Positions 1 to 12,068 of a DNA stretch of 64,000 nucleotides are shown one piece after another. Source of the DNA: Darksidea phi (lineage: Eukaryota > Ascomycota > Dothideomycetes > Pleosporales > Lentitheciaceae); contig JASJFT010000001.1 in assembly GCA_030770425.1 (NCBI GenBank), positions 186,001 to 250,000 on the forward strand, written 5' to 3'. Below the pieces are notes generated by a model. It was not told the origin of the DNA, searched no databases, and worked only from the letters and a program-made list of their open reading frames with translations. A program made the position numbers and the translations under genes. The stretch's first letter is position 1, and each line of letters opens with the position of its first letter.

Positions 1-231
1 GGACACATCGCCGCTTTAGCATCGCTGCTTGACCATGCGGCTGCTGTTCAATGGAGCCAAGAGGTGTGCGAAGAAGCCGGGCCTGATTTTGCAGAGGCGA
101 TCGAATGGTGTCTCCAAGCAAGAAGTCAAGATGACGGGAGCTGGAGAAAGGAAATATGGGCGCATGTCATTGTCCCACTGAACAACTGTCGCACGCACGT
201 ATGTAATAGACCAACACCCTCAAACGGGTGA
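1..231 (+). CDS. 3' end of an unidentified gene (partial)
   Basis: An open frame runs from base 1 without a start codon to TGA at 229-231 and encodes 76 residues. The composition looks like protein: helical, acidic and Trp-containing (for example EAIEWCLQ and SWRKEIWAHV), with a near-C-terminal VIVPLNNCR. I read it as the last exon of a gene entering from the left. The family is not recognised. The opposite strand is also open for 60 codons, but its composition is less protein-like. The tail end lies about 150 bp from the convergent F-box gene. Confidence 0.4.
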   Translation, partial: GHIAALASLLDHAAAVQWSQEVCEEAGPDFAEAIEWCLQARSQDDGSWRKEIWAHVIVPLNNCRTHVCNRPTPSNG

Positions 232-381
232 GCATAGAGATTGTTATACTCTTTTGTTTTAATGTAGCCCATGGCACCTTACACAATCAGATGGGATCCT
301 CACCTATCTTCTAGAAACAAGAACAACACACGACGACTTTGTGTTGCCTACGAGTACTTCCATTCATGCAAGACCCAACAA

Positions 382-2232
382 CTAGTCGTCAGGATACTCG
401 TCCTCGACGTTGCTGATGAAGATGCATTTCTCCTCATCCCAGCGCTTGAAGTATCGACCTGCAATCTTGAGCAAAGCGGGAGAAGGCTCGTCATCATGCG
501 TGATGGGTAAGATGTTTTCTTGGGCAACGTAGCGGGTGGATTTATCGCAAGAGCTACGGAGAGTGATTAGTAAAGTCCTAATACGTGAATCACGGGGAAA
601 ATTGACTTACAGTACATGATAAAAGGACTGATCTCGCCCATGAGCCAATCGATCAACACCCATATGCTGAATCCAATCTTCACGTTGTACGCAGCTGGTG
701 TCCCAGCCGGTGATTACACCTTCGTAATGGTAGCGTTTGTGGCGGAATAGCTGGCCTACCTTGAACTTCACGTCCGAGGCGCGGGCTGTACGCCTTTTTA
801 TGTCTTTGGGCACTCTATCGCCGGCATGCTCGGTGCGTACAAATTCCAACAATGCTTCTCCTTCGGGATGATCGTAGAACATAGGTACTACGTATTGCTC
901 TATAAGCGTAATATCCCAGGGGTAATGCGCTTGAAAGTGCTCGAGTAGGTGTGGCAGATATTGCCGTCGTCGAGTAGAAATATTAGAGAAGGCAGCATGT
1001 TCGTTTTCGCTAGGGCCGAGTATGAGCATTGCCCATATTGTAGCGTAGAATGAGCTGTCCATATCCGGAAACGCGTTGATCCATGACGAATTGATACCGT
1101 GGACACCAGCTTCCGTCTGACGTATCGTTTGCACCGAGTTCAAAATATTGCGTGCAGTGCGGAGTACCATCTCGCGCGTATTAGTGTAGGTAAGGAAGGC
1201 TTCGTGTTCGTCCGTCGGAACACCCATTTCGCGAAGCACACGCTGTAGGGCACTTTGGCGGACTTCGGAGGAGGAGCGGAATGGGTCAAGGTACATGAAG
1301 TCCCGATCATCAGAGTTGGTGGGCTTGTATTGGCCATCAAGCGTGTAGTCTTTGGGTGCATAGACAAGCGTGTAGACGTGGAAAAGAAAGCCACACGGCC
1401 GAGCATCTAGGCCCAGACGCTTCGCGAGGGCGCAGTATATGGCAACGGAGATCAGAGGGAGAGATTCGTGGGTCGAGGAACTGAGGACGATGCCAATGAA
1501 GGAGTTTCGGAGGGCGCGGTACGAAGAGTCAGGGACGCCGCGGAACCCTTGTTCGCGGAGATAGGAGGCTAGTGTGGAAGCCTTTTGTCTGGCACTCTGG
1601 GTATGAAAATCTGGGTATTGTGTCATGACGCCTTTCGCAATCTGATCCAACTGCTCAGAGACCGTCGCGAAATCCACATTATCCCCCGTTTGCGTGAACA
1701 TATCATATGCGGCTAACCCTGTCTCAATGGGAACTTCCTCTCCATTCTGGAGGTCTTTCCACACATTGATCGCCATCTCCCTCTGTATACGCTGCAGAAT
1801 GGCGCTCGCGTAGTATCTCCTCGCCAATACATCTTCGGCGTCGCCTGGACATGCGATTTCCTTTAAGAGCGTCTCTTTTACATCGTATCCATAGTCCGCG
1901 ATCTCATTGATGTGTTGTATGCGTCCTTGCTGCGTCTCCAATACCAGGTTGAGCAACCGTAGTGTATTCCGCTCAGCATTCATACGTCGTATAAAGAGCG
2001 CACGCCAATCAACATCCGATAGTGGACCAGCGAATTTGGCCTCGATATCGTGGTGTGGGGCCCAGGACTTGAAGTGCCTACGACAGAAGTGGCGCCATAT
2101 GATGGGCGCGTCGGTAGTGATCTTTTTGATAAATTTGCAGGTCTGCGAGACCAATATGAGTGATTGCGGGTCGAGGTGGAGGAATATTGCGTGGAGGATC
2201 TCGGTCGGGAGTCCTACGAAGGAGAGCGCCAT
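382..2232 (-). CDS. F-box protein with SirB1-like and YccV-like domains
   Basis: Two exons (611-2232 and 382-553) are joined over a 57-nt intron with donor GTAAGT, branch TACTAATC and acceptor CCGTAG; the product is 597 aa. Residues 1-45 form an F-box (LPTEILHAIFLHLDP), which binds Skp1 in SCF ubiquitin ligases. The middle matches the SirB1/transglutaminase-like region seen in FBXO21-type proteins (HESLPLISVAIYCALAKRLGL, then ARPCGF). The C-terminus is a hemimethylated-DNA-binding YccV-like fold, with KFKVGQLFRHKRYHYEGVI, DQSFYHVL and, after the intron, TRYVAQENI. The intron interrupts the YccV domain exactly where the reading frame would otherwise stop, which supports the join. The start is the first ATG before the F-box. 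Role inferred: substrate receptor of an SCF ligase, substrate unknown. Confidence 0.88.
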
Positions 2233-3948
2233 GGGGGGACTTGATGGCGGTAGTTGATGTACTGTAGCTGTGGGAATTTTAGTGTTGGTGCCAGGGTTGG
2301 CACTGATTGATTTGATATCTCGACAGGTTGCGGTAAGAATTAGTCGTGGCGGTCCTAATGACGATTTATCGAGATGATGGAGAGTGACATCAGCGTCACT
2401 AGCGTTAATGACTAATCAGCCCGGCAATCAACATTCGCGAGATCGCATATTTGATGACATTACTAACACGAATTCACAAACTCAAGTCATGTTCGGAAAG
2501 AAACTAATTAGTTAGCACTTTCCTGTCGCTGTAATATCTTTCTAACCTCTGGCTTCTTCACACTTGTTTCAACAGACCCGCAGCCCGATGGATTCGATCG
2601 GTCGCAGCTGCAGTATTTCCACGACTCTTCGACCCAATCGCAATCTTGAAGGCAGTCTCGAATGCACAATGCTTGGTAGTTCATGAAAAACCAGAATCCC
2701 ACGGGCCGGGCTTATTGACTCGATACGCATGCACAATCTCCTGTGCTAGCGGCCTCTTCCTTGCTACCAGCCACACGAAAGCTTCATCAAATGCAAGCGT
2801 GTTATACTTACGTCCGACTTTTGTTCTTGTTGATACGAGTTACCGCTAGCTGCTTACTGCAATGAGTATATACTTAATCTCCCAGCGGCTTGGCGCGGCG
2901 GATATACTTAAGATACTATTTAAGGTTGCTAATGGATATTTGAAGAATTAAAGTAACGAGCTGGGAGTCTTCGACATGATAACAGATGAAGTACGTTTAG
3001 TACGACTTGATAAGTCAATATAAGGGGTTATCATCATGTAATCTATTCGGGATCATCGAACCCCAACGGTGAGTGTGTCCTTTTCCTGTTACGTGCCTTC
3101 TCAACTTACGATACCCGGTTGTCTGCTTCTTGAATCTCTGCAAAGCTGCTCTCTCTCCTGTTTATTAACGCACCTCAGACACATTTTACCTCTTTTACCG
3201 TCATGATCGCCCAACTGTTCTTGTAGTAAGACAGCCTGTTGATAGAGTAATGTAGTGACAACAATCATAGTATATGAATTTACATCGGACGAATGAAGCC
3301 CTATGGAAGGCCCCTACTCACATGTGCTGCAATCAGGGGAGCTCACTATCTGTCTTGTGAATTATGGGCACATACTCGCTATAGTGAGATCGATTTGATA
3401 GAAGGAATCCGATCGCCTCTACCGGATAAGAGCTGCCTTATCTAGTACGTTCTTGTCGAGTAGGCTAACTACAATTAGTAGAGTAGCTCTAAGAGAAAGG
3501 GATTGAATACCTACGGAAGGCTAGAGATTATCCAGTTTAAGAGATTTTAATAGATAGTTAAAGATGAATAGACAGGAAGAGAAACTTTTATATATAGGAC
3601 TCATACTTCGATGGTTGAGAAAGAGTCATTGGCAAGCTTAATAGCGAGCCAAAGTCATCTACGGATTATTAGACTCTTGAGCCGCACACACATATACAAA
3701 AAAAATCACTGTAGAAGCAGTTGATGTGATCGCCATACACTCGCTTGGGGTGGCTCAACATACCCTCTGCTTCAGGGGTTTCGCCTTGCCTTCGGATTTA
3801 AACCAACATCTCTCACGGCGGTAGCAACTGCGTACGACTCATCCAGCGCACTGTTAACAGCCGTCATCTAAAATTAGAAGCCGCTCGATTTAGCGATACG
3901 AGACGGGATCGGCGTCTCACCGGAGTATTTGTACCGCAGAATTACGCA
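2233..3948. other. Intergenic, AT-rich, with a possible Cys-rich relic
   Basis: About 1.7 kb without an intact gene. From about 2850 to 3700 the sequence is AT-rich and full of TpA steps, which suggests an old repeat decayed by RIP-type mutation (inference). On the minus strand between about 2845 and 2514 there are protein-like pieces in two frames: one reads DEAFVWLVARKRPLAQEIV, and the next frame continues with a seven-cysteine stretch containing MNYQALCIRDCLQDC. This may be a frameshifted fragment of a small protein gene. The family is not recognised. Confidence 0.3.
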
Positions 3949-4652
3949 ATGGCGAACAGACCTATAGCTTCATCTCAAGATGTGAACGAATACCCAAAGA
4001 TGAAGCCAAATAGGATATTTCGCCGCCTCTATTAAGCAATTATTAGTTGACTGACGGGGTCAAGCTTCAGAAGAATTCTCCACGTCGAAGTGGGTGCTGA
4101 TCGCCATCGGTACGCGGTCGTCGATGCTATCATTTGCGGACATTCAGAGTTTGTCAAAGCAGCCACGAAGCTCGAATGGGCTTCCCTAAGATCTAACTCC
4201 TCAACCATCGACCTCACTGACGAAGTTCCCTCGATCTTTTGCATATATCTCCACTGGCTCTACACATGAACCCTTCCTACTGCCTCCACCACTTCCTCCA
4301 CCGGCACTACCTTACAAGCCTAGAATCCTAAAATTTGCATCCCGGTTCAATGTTACGTATTCGGCGAAATATTCTCAACAAGGACTTCAAGAACTGTGTT
4401 CTCGATGCTATCGTTGACGCGGTGCGAAACCAACCCTTCTACGTCCTACAACTGCATGGTATAGGGCCCGCCAAGATTCTATATGAGGGAACCACAGAGG
4501 GAAGCCCGGTGAGAAGGTTGTTAGCGGACATATGGGCATACAGTGGAGGCGCCGAGGTAGCGCACAGGCGGTATATGGTTGGGATGTCGAGGGCATTTCT
4601 GGTAGACCTGGCCTCCTGGGCTGGAGGCATGGAAAGGTATCTCGAGAACTAG
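3949..4652 (+). pseudogene. Decayed BTB/POZ-domain gene (copy A)
   Basis: The plus strand encodes a BTB-type protein in broken pieces. A segment near 4070-4268 reads like a BTB core (HVEVGADRHRYAV, GHSEFVKAATKLEWA, IYLHWLYT) and hits an in-frame TGA at 4267-4269. The conserved second half continues in a shifted frame from about 4337, with NILNKDFKNCVLDAIVDA and ILYEGTTEGSPVRRLLADIW. The same motifs occur in intact form in the paralogues at 13035 and 14321 on the other strand. I see a nonsense mutation and at least one frameshift. A possible original start is the ATG at 3949, but no clear splice link to the BTB core is visible. Probably non-functional. Confidence 0.7.
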
Positions 4653-5339
4653 GTGCATCGGGCCTGCAAAGTACTACCCCCTGGGTGTAACCAAGTTGCG
4701 CAATTCAGCGCGAGTGACGTAGGTGAATGTACTGCCAGATGCCAGATGTGGGAGAAAGATATTGTAAAAGTTGTTTGGCGTCGCAACGGGTGACTGGAAC
4801 ACAGGTATTGTTTAGCGAAAGCGACTTACTTTAGACTTCTTTCAGCGACTTCATTAAGAGAAAAGATCACTGACAATACAATTCAACGACAACAACGGTG
4901 GAGTTCAGTTATTCGTTGTAGGTTAAGAGGCGCATTGCATAGGGGCATTCATAGGGTGGTAGTGGCTTGCTCCCATCGCGGCTTACACACATGCAGGTTT
5001 ATCACCTGCAGTTCCCTTGTACACTATCACACGAATGGTGAAAGAATGTGTAACGGATTTTCTGTCGCCTATGATGCCACAAACACTATCCTCAACACCT
5101 CATAGTCTCGATATCGTCGAATCACGTCTTGCGCTCTTACCAAGCCAGGTTGCTGTCGCTTCACATTACGCAACTACACCTACACGCAACGAGGGTCTAA
5201 GGATTGATCTATTCCGCCTTCTTGGCAATTCAGCTTCACTTTGGCGGGGTTCCGGGCCGAAATGACACCCAATCCTCGCATCGCAGCATCTAAGGGTAGA
5301 ATGGAGGCGTGAGAAACTCACCAGTTGCATCCATCATTT
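4653..5339. other. Intergenic, no gene recognised
   Basis: About 690 bp between two decayed BTB copies. No supported coding region. A branch-site-like and AG acceptor-like sequence just before 5340 suggests that the second copy once had an upstream exon here, but I cannot identify it. Confidence 0.4.
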
Positions 5340-6119
5340 GAATTACTGACACTCTGCAGCCTTCGCACCGCCACTGTCAAAGTCTCCGTCGAATCAACCG
5401 CCGAACCATTCGAGATATACGAAAGTATTCTCTGCGCAACCTTCACCTTCTTCTAAAAAGCATTCAAACTCGAGTGAGCCATGCGCCGGGATGATCACTC
5501 CCTAGTTACCCTAGAGGAAGACGACCCCAACGATTTCCACCTGTACATGCACTGGATCTACACCAGGGCTCTCCCTACGAAGACCGAGCCTAATTCTTCA
5601 AAAGCCGAATTTCATAGTATGTAGTTCTGTAGTTTAAACTTGGTGTTTCCTATTCTGGACGGCGACGTCTTTTTGCACGCAGTGCGGCTTGCAGCGTAAG
5701 AGAACAGGTACTGATCTTCTTCCGAACGAACTTCATTGGCTTTGTATCCTTAATATTAGGCTTAATACATGCATACATCCTCGGTAACAAATTGATCGAT
5801 AATCCGTACAAGAACACCGTCATTGCAGCCGTGATTGAAACGATCCATGAATGCTCGCCGAATGCCTATCACATCCCCCTTGTATACAAATCTGCGGCTC
5901 CAGGTGCGCTGTTGCGACGGCTATTCGTGGATATGTATGTCTACAAGGGCATGAGAGAGGAGACGGGGGTTGGACACTGCAGGTTGATCGTTGTCCAAGG
6001 GATTTTTGGTGGATGTTAGTAAGGCGCTTACGGTGAGGCAGGTCCCGCTAAAGGTGGAAAGGCCTTGGATCGTGGCAAGAGAGGGTTATTTTGAGAAGGA
6101 AGGGAAGGAGGAAGAGTAG
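5340..6119 (+). pseudogene. Decayed BTB/POZ-domain gene (copy B)
   Basis: A second broken BTB copy. The segment from about 5340 reads TATVKVSVESTAEPFEIYES, then meets an in-frame TAA and TGA (5455-5480 region) before continuing as LVTLEEDDPNDFHLYMHWIYT. After a gap the conserved half resumes at about 5770 (LIDNPYKNTVIAAVIETI, LLRRLFVDMYVYKG) and shifts frame once more near 5985 to end with ERPWIVAREGYFEKEG, where the intact paralogue at 14321 ends RPWKLTHVQYHEI. Several stops and frameshifts rule out one functional product. An acceptor-like CTGCAG at the 5' edge implies a lost first exon. Confidence 0.7.
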
Positions 6120-6604
6120 GGACAGTACGGTGTGTAGAGTAAAATGTGGATGGGTCAGGACTGTGATGTTAGCTGTGATGAGTAGACATAGAACAGAGAT
6201 AGTTATTAAGTAATAACGTAGAGTTTCTTAAAATAGTTCCTGAAATACCTCTGTATCCGTTATCCCTACCATGTTGATCAGCAGAGACTGAAGATCAGAT
6301 TATCATGGAAGGAGGCGCGGGGAGAAGTTGTTCTAATATGTAAGGGAGGTCCAGGCTCTGTACGTGATTGTGGACAGTGCTAGTATTCAATGTAAACCTT
6401 AAGAAATTCAAAAGATTGATATGAAGCCTTCTGTCTCTCATCGAGTTGGTCACGGGTAGCCATTGTAGTGTGAAGCCAGCTAAGCCGAAATGGGCCTAGC
6501 GTGACTTGTCGAGCAGACATCGTGCGGGACTGCAACACTGAAGGGGGCTGCATACAGCGACAGCCATCCTCCGCTTTCGTGGCTGCCAACTTCCCAACCT
6601 TCCC
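6120..6604. other. Intergenic, presumed promoter of the Mtf1-like gene
   Basis: About 485 bp. Nothing recognisable beyond the expected upstream region of the next gene. Confidence 0.4.
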
Positions 6605-8592
6605 ATGCAGTGTCGTCCGCGCGTGCCAGCCTTTCCACGTCTTCGCTGGCCGTTAGGCGTCCGACATGGAAGCGCGGTCACACCCAGAAAAGGCTCACAG
6701 AAGGGCCATTGGAGCCCTGAGCGACTGCAGACTAGCTTGAAGTACCCGCTTTCGATAGAGCTGAGCACAAAGCCGGATGGGCATGACAGGCCACTGCGTA
6801 GTGTCGGATACTTTCCTCAAGACCCACTCTTTAGCTCCAAGCTGAACGCGTATGCCAGAACGCAAATTGTAAGTCCAGACCTATGCGGTACGTTGCATCC
6901 TTGCGGGGTGGTGAGAGCGCTGAGGGCGAGTGCTGATTGCAATACCGTGCAGATGATGTTCTCAAGTATATCGGCCCCATGCTCGAGAGACACAAGGGAT
7001 GCGACATCCTCGACCTGAACCCCGGCGTTGGCCTCTGGTCGCGGAAACTGCACGACTTCCTACAACCGCGAAGCCATGTACTCGTTGATTCCTCGCCAGA
7101 AATGTGGGACCGCTGGCTCAGACCCCTGCTGGAGGAACCGCGGTCAACGTACAAGCTGATACAAGGTGATGTTACCTTGCTCGACACTTTCGAGAAGCTG
7201 GTCGAGGAAGGCACGTTTCCGCACCAGAAGCGCGTGCGCCCCGGAGAACCTGACTGCCAGCGCCCGAACGACTCGCTTCTGGTTACCGGCACACTGATGT
7301 GGGACCCCAAACTTCCTGGATTTGGCTTCGACTCCATGAGCAAGCAAGTGCTCCTCCAATTCGCTGAGCAGGCGTGGAAGAATAAGATTTTCCATGCATT
7401 CGGCCCCGTACGATCGCTGCTCTGGATGACGCATGACAAGAACATCATACCAAGGTCCGAACTCCACCGCGGAAAGTATGATTTCTTTCTAGACGCCTTG
7501 AGCAACAACACAGAGGTGGTAACGACAGAACACACTCCACGACTGGCTGGCCGCGGCACTGTCGGCAGGGAACCTCAGCATGAAATCGAAAGTCTGGTGG
7601 GTGCCCTTCGAAGAGGACAAGAAAAGGGAATGGTGCTTCCGGCCCACCGCCGCGAAAACGTGCACGATTTCGCCGACGACATTGCGAAGCTGACCAATGG
7701 GACGGGCATCATGAACGCTGCCGACATTCAGCAGTACCTTAAAGAGCAAGAATACTCTGGCAAGTCCACAGTTGGCATCATTTCGGACAGATATATTGAA
7801 AGCTACAAGCTCGATAAAGCACTCGAGGAAAACCCTAACATTTTCAGAATTGAAAGAAACGTAGGCTCCCGCGGCGGACACTACAGGGTTTCGGCAGAAG
7901 GAAAGAAGGCTAGCGTCCTACGAGCCACTGTCGTCCGCACCAAGGTTATCAGACAGGAGACTGAGAAGCTCGCCAATCTTGCTGAAGACATCTATAAGCT
8001 CGAGTGCAAGATTCTGGGGCTAGAAGACGGGACGGAGAAAGAAGTAGAGCTTGCAAACTTACAAGCATTGGAGAACGCATTTGCCGCCGGCATGAACAAC
8101 GTTACGAACAACTATCATACTGCCGTCCTATCAGAGATTGACGACCGATTAGCTATCCGCTCCCCGGTGACCCGCCTAGCATGGGACTCACGCCCGTACG
8201 AGCCTCTCATCATGAAGCCAGAGGAAGTCTGGCCCCCTGTTGCAGCCTCGCTCATCGACTCCACCCCGCGGCCCCTCCCTTCTAATAAAAGTCCCGATTG
8301 GTACGACTGGCTGCAAGACTTTGCCGTCGCTTTGATGGAACTTCCTACCATGTCTGTCCACCAGGCGCTGGAAAACCTACAGCATGGAGCGTCGGAACTT
8401 GTCAGGAAGGCGCCTAGCTTGACGGATCCGAAGAGAGGAGGCAGATTGAATATGAATCATTTGAGGGTGCGCATGTTAACGGTGGAGATGGTGGAGGAGC
8501 TGTGTCAGGCGTACAAGGAGTGGCCGTTTCGGAATCCGGATGCGGATCATACTAGGCATTTCCGGCTGAAGCTTGGGAAGGATAGGCAGTGA
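6605..8592 (+). CDS. mtf1: Mitochondrial transcription factor Mtf1/TFB-like, SAM-methyltransferase fold
   Basis: Two exons (6605-6887 and 6953-8592) over a 65-nt intron (donor GTACGT, acceptor GTGCAG) give 640 aa. The junction restores a continuous helix, PDLC then DDVLKYIGPMLERHKGC. This is followed by a methyltransferase motif-I-like stretch (DILDLNPGVGLWSRKLHDFL) and VLVDSSPEMW, then NDSLLVTGTLMWDP. This layout is that of the KsgA/Dim1-related mitochondrial transcription factors of fungi, which melt the promoter with the mitochondrial RNA polymerase and need not methylate rRNA. The N-terminus is Arg-rich and low in acidic residues, as expected of a mitochondrial presequence. The protein is clearly longer than yeast Mtf1, with a C-terminal extension of roughly 200 residues or more. 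A related TFB-type rRNA dimethylase cannot be excluded. Confidence 0.78.
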
Positions 8593-8865
8593 CAGGTGAG
8601 AAGTGATTCAAAAGTTACGGTATATGTTTGTATGATAACTGTAGTATACTGTACTGGAATCGGACTGTCGTTCATGTAGCTCAAAGGGCGTGGGAAATGA
8701 ACAAATAGATATCCTACCATCCCCTTCATGACAGCCTGACTTGCAATCTTCTCCTACATTGATATTGATACAATATGGTCACAAGGTGTACTGTTGCGCC
8801 TGCAAATGCTCTTCGTCTCCAATGTCGTTAGCACAGATCCGAAGTGCTTACCCCCTGTTCTCCCC

Positions 8866-9420
8866 TCATTTCTTCCCTGGCTTCGCTGATGTGACTTTTG
8901 CATCCGCAGGTTTTGCGGCTGGTGTCGCTTTCTTCGCCGGCTCGGTGCCATGCCCGCTGATCAGATCCATAAAGTAGTCTTTACTCGCTGATTGTTTGCC
9001 CTATATCGAGGTCAGCCATCTAATACCCATGGATACCCATTTGAATCTTTGTTCCTGATCCCTCCATGCAGTATGACGTACCTGCTCAGCATCCCACCCC
9101 CTCCCGAACTTTGCCCTAAACGCCGCCAACTTCCCCGCCTCATCCTCCTCCACGTTCAACAGCTTCTGACTTGATGGGTTCCACAGCGGCGTGTTCCGTA
9201 TATCTTTTGTAGATTTGTATACGGGAACGGGCGAGGTGGTGCGGTGCAAAAACGTGCTGCCGTCGCTGAGAGTGACGAGTTGCGTGAAGGTGTAGGGGCG
9301 CTTCGGGCGGCGGAGTAGGGTCGCGTGTCGAATCTGCCCGTGGGTGTTGTGCTGGGTTTGGGGGGTGAGTGTACGACGGAGAGCGCGGAGGGCGGTGGGA
9401 GAGGGGATTGGTGTTGCCAT
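8866..9420 (-). CDS. mrpl36: Mitochondrial large-subunit ribosomal protein bL31m
   Basis: Exons 9082-9420 and 8866-9000 are joined over an 81-nt intron (GTACGT to ATATAG) and give 157 aa. The core RPYTFTQLVTLSDGSTFLHR is the fungal bL31m (yeast Mrpl36) signature, followed by NTPLWNPSSQKLLNVEEDE. The second exon supplies SKDYFMDLIS and an Ala/Lys-rich tail. The start ATG at 9420 begins MATPIPSPTALRALRRTL, a basic mitochondrial presequence; the frame stays open upstream, but those codons look non-coding. The protein belongs to the mitoribosome 54S subunit. It is divergent from the neighbouring flavin-reductase-like gene, with only about 100 bp between the two start codons. Confidence 0.9.
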
Positions 9421-9523
9421 TGGGTGGAGGGAGTTTGAGACGGGAGAGTGGCGGTGATGGAGATGGAATGGAGGTTGCGCCAGGTTTCCTTGGCGGAACT
9501 TTTTTTGACAGGGGTTGTTTGGG
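9421..9523. promoter_or_regulatory. Short bidirectional promoter region
   Basis: Roughly 100 bp separate the divergent starts of the bL31m gene and the flavin-reductase-like gene. Both products have features of mitochondrial proteins, so shared control is plausible (inference). The upstream gene's start is uncertain, so the true spacer may be larger. Confidence 0.4.
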
Positions 9524-12068
9524 ATGGAGTGGTTGACATCACATCGCAAACTGTCACTTTGCTTTCCAACTGCCTCCGAGAGCGTAGACTCATGTTACCG
9601 CGAATGCAGCAATAACAGCTTCTCGCATTCTTTGTGCCAATGGCGCTCAGACAGCGCCTCGCGGCCCGCTTCTTCGCGGCCTTCTACCGCTGGAGCTGTT
9701 ATACGCGTGAGATAGCAATACCTACAAACAGAAACTCATACTTATTTTGTTGAAAGAACAGACTCCATGCACAAATCCTGCGCGGTACCGTCAGGCCGGC
9801 GTGTATCGCGATCCGAACGTACACAGCACGAGGAGCTACTTTGCGACGAGCCGGTATCACCAGGATGAAGGGGGTCAGCAGCAGCGGATGGACTGGGTGG
9901 AGGACGAAGTACCAGCCGACTACACGCTGGCACAAGTCCGTGCCGCAGCATTGAGCGACGCAGTGCGCGGCCTCATGCGCCACGTTCCCGCTTCTGTCGC
10001 CATCATCACGGCCGCTCACGTCGACCCTGAATCGAACAAGGTCGTTCCGCTCGGCATCGTCGTCTCATCCTTCAACACGGTTACGCTCGACCCGCCCCAC
10101 GTTTCCTTTAACATCAAATGCCCATCGAAAACACTTGATGCCATACACGATGCCAAAGGCCTCTTTCGCGTCCACCTGCTGTCATGCAAAGAGAAGTCGG
10201 GTCAAATAGTAGACATGTTCGCTCGAGGAAACACTCCAGAATCGTATTTGCTGCGACAGCACTCGGTGCCCATGTTCCTACCCCACAGTCGCCATCACAT
10301 AGACGCCACCGATTCGGTTGCTCCGCAGATACGAGGGCCAACGGTAGTCGCTGCTCTGGAGTGTGAACTGACCCAGGAGGTGCCTGTTGCGGATCATGTC
10401 ATTGCAGTCGCAAAAGTTAACAGTTTGGCGGTGAAGTCTGAGTTAGAAGCGACGCTCCTGTACCATGATGGAGCCTACAAACGGACCAACGGCACTGTGC
10501 TTTATGAGCATCGGACCGCTTCTAAGTCCGACACTAAATTGAATAGTGAAGTTGGCAGATATTGGAAATATCCCTTGTTCCCCGGTGAGGCCGAAAGAGC
10601 CGATCTTGTGGACTATCTAAAAGCGTACATCCAGCGGCATCCGCATCTTCTCGAGATGAACACCAGCCGAGCGGGAAAAGAGCTTCAACGAACCCTAGGT
10701 GTTCCATCAGGAGTCTTGGGAATAAGTCTGTGGCGACTGATAGACCAATGCAGGATTAATTCGGGTGTTCTTTCCGGCTTAGAGATGAACGCACGGAGTG
10801 GCCCTCTGCTGTCCGACTTTTATGGTCGACTCACTCCAGGCAACATTGCAGCCATCGTGGAACGCGCTAGAAAGCTTGTTTTCGCCAATCCGATGTCTCT
10901 AGCCTTGCACTATAAAGTATTCTTCTCCCATCTCGGCGTTGCACTTGCCAACTGTGGCTTGCTTGCTAGCGACATCCTGGAACGGCTTCGGGCTGAAGGC
11001 CTTGTTGCCCCCTTCGAACAACAACCGCGCGTCGATGATCCAAGCTTCCAACCCACAATCGAGAGCTTGGAGAATGTTGAGTTCAGACTACGCAATTTCA
11101 TGAAAAAGAACACTTACCAGGAGATTTATAAGATGACATCTGAAGAATTGCAACAAGGAATTGAGGAGTCGGACTGGGTGGTACCGTATATCCGGCGAGT
11201 ACGTGTTCGTCTCACTGTCGAGATGTTCCCAGGTGTTTTCAATGTGCCCCATATCGACATAAAGGGTGAGCTTACGCCTGAGGAAGTACGCGTGTTTATC
11301 AACCGCGTCGTACAGTTTCTCTCCGTGGGGAATAGTCAGGTCATGAGGAGGCGCATTTCCTTGCCAAAAGTGGAGCTACTACGCAGAATAGGTGTGCACC
11401 CCTTAGTCTCTGGCGTCGACCCAGAGTTTCTTTTTGGTAAGCTGTCCTTCCTGGCATTCCAGAGCAACAGCTACCATGAGTTCCCCCGGGCTGTTGATGA
11501 GATGTTGAAACCCATATTTGAGAAGCGGGTCTTTACATGGGCAGAGCTGGAGTCTCGCGTGAGGGTGTTTGTCCAGAGAAACACGATTCATGCCGTCAAA
11601 TGGTCGCGCGAAGATATCCTTGCCGCAATGGGCATCGACCATCGCGCCAGAATCAGAACACCCCTCTCCGAGAACAGACCTCACATCCTCTATGGCCATA
11701 TACTCCCCATACTCATCGCTAAAGAACTAAGAAACCACTACGGTAACGGCACACCCGAAGAAAACGCCGTCATAAAAGCTTTCCTCAAATCAAAATACAA
11801 CTACGAGGTCGTCGCCCCCTCCTCGGCTCCTAACGAGGAGCGTGACTCGGCTGAGGAAATGCACGAGGCTATGCAGCGGGGTTTGAACGTACATGTGCTG
11901 GATAAGGATAGAGCGAAAATGGAGCTAGAGGAGGCGATGAAGGTTTTTGGTAGGAAAAAGGATGGCGGAAGGAAGTTTGTAGGCATTGGGGCTGTTAGAA
12001 GGGAAAAGAGTATAGGAAGTAGGGATAGGCAGGGGTGGAGAGCGGTCAGGATGGACAGGAGGAGGTGA
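9524..12068 (+). CDS. Flavin-reductase-like protein with a long unknown C-terminal region
   Basis: The main exon is 9762-12068. A first exon ending at 9706 (donor GTGAGA, acceptor AACAG, 55-nt intron) restores frame and gives about 829 aa if the ATG at 9524 is used; this start is the weakest part of the model. Residues of about 128-310 form an FMN-binding split barrel of the flavin-reductase-like family (LMRHVPASVAIITA, GIVVSSFNTVTLDPPHVSFN, a central FRVHLLS strand). The preceding RSYFATSRYHQ and basic N-terminus suggest mitochondrial import. After the barrel come about 500 residues that I do not recognise. They are mostly helical, with VPHIDIKGELTPEEVRVFIN and a charged tail. Substrate unknown. 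The barrel probably binds FMN. Confidence 0.72.
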
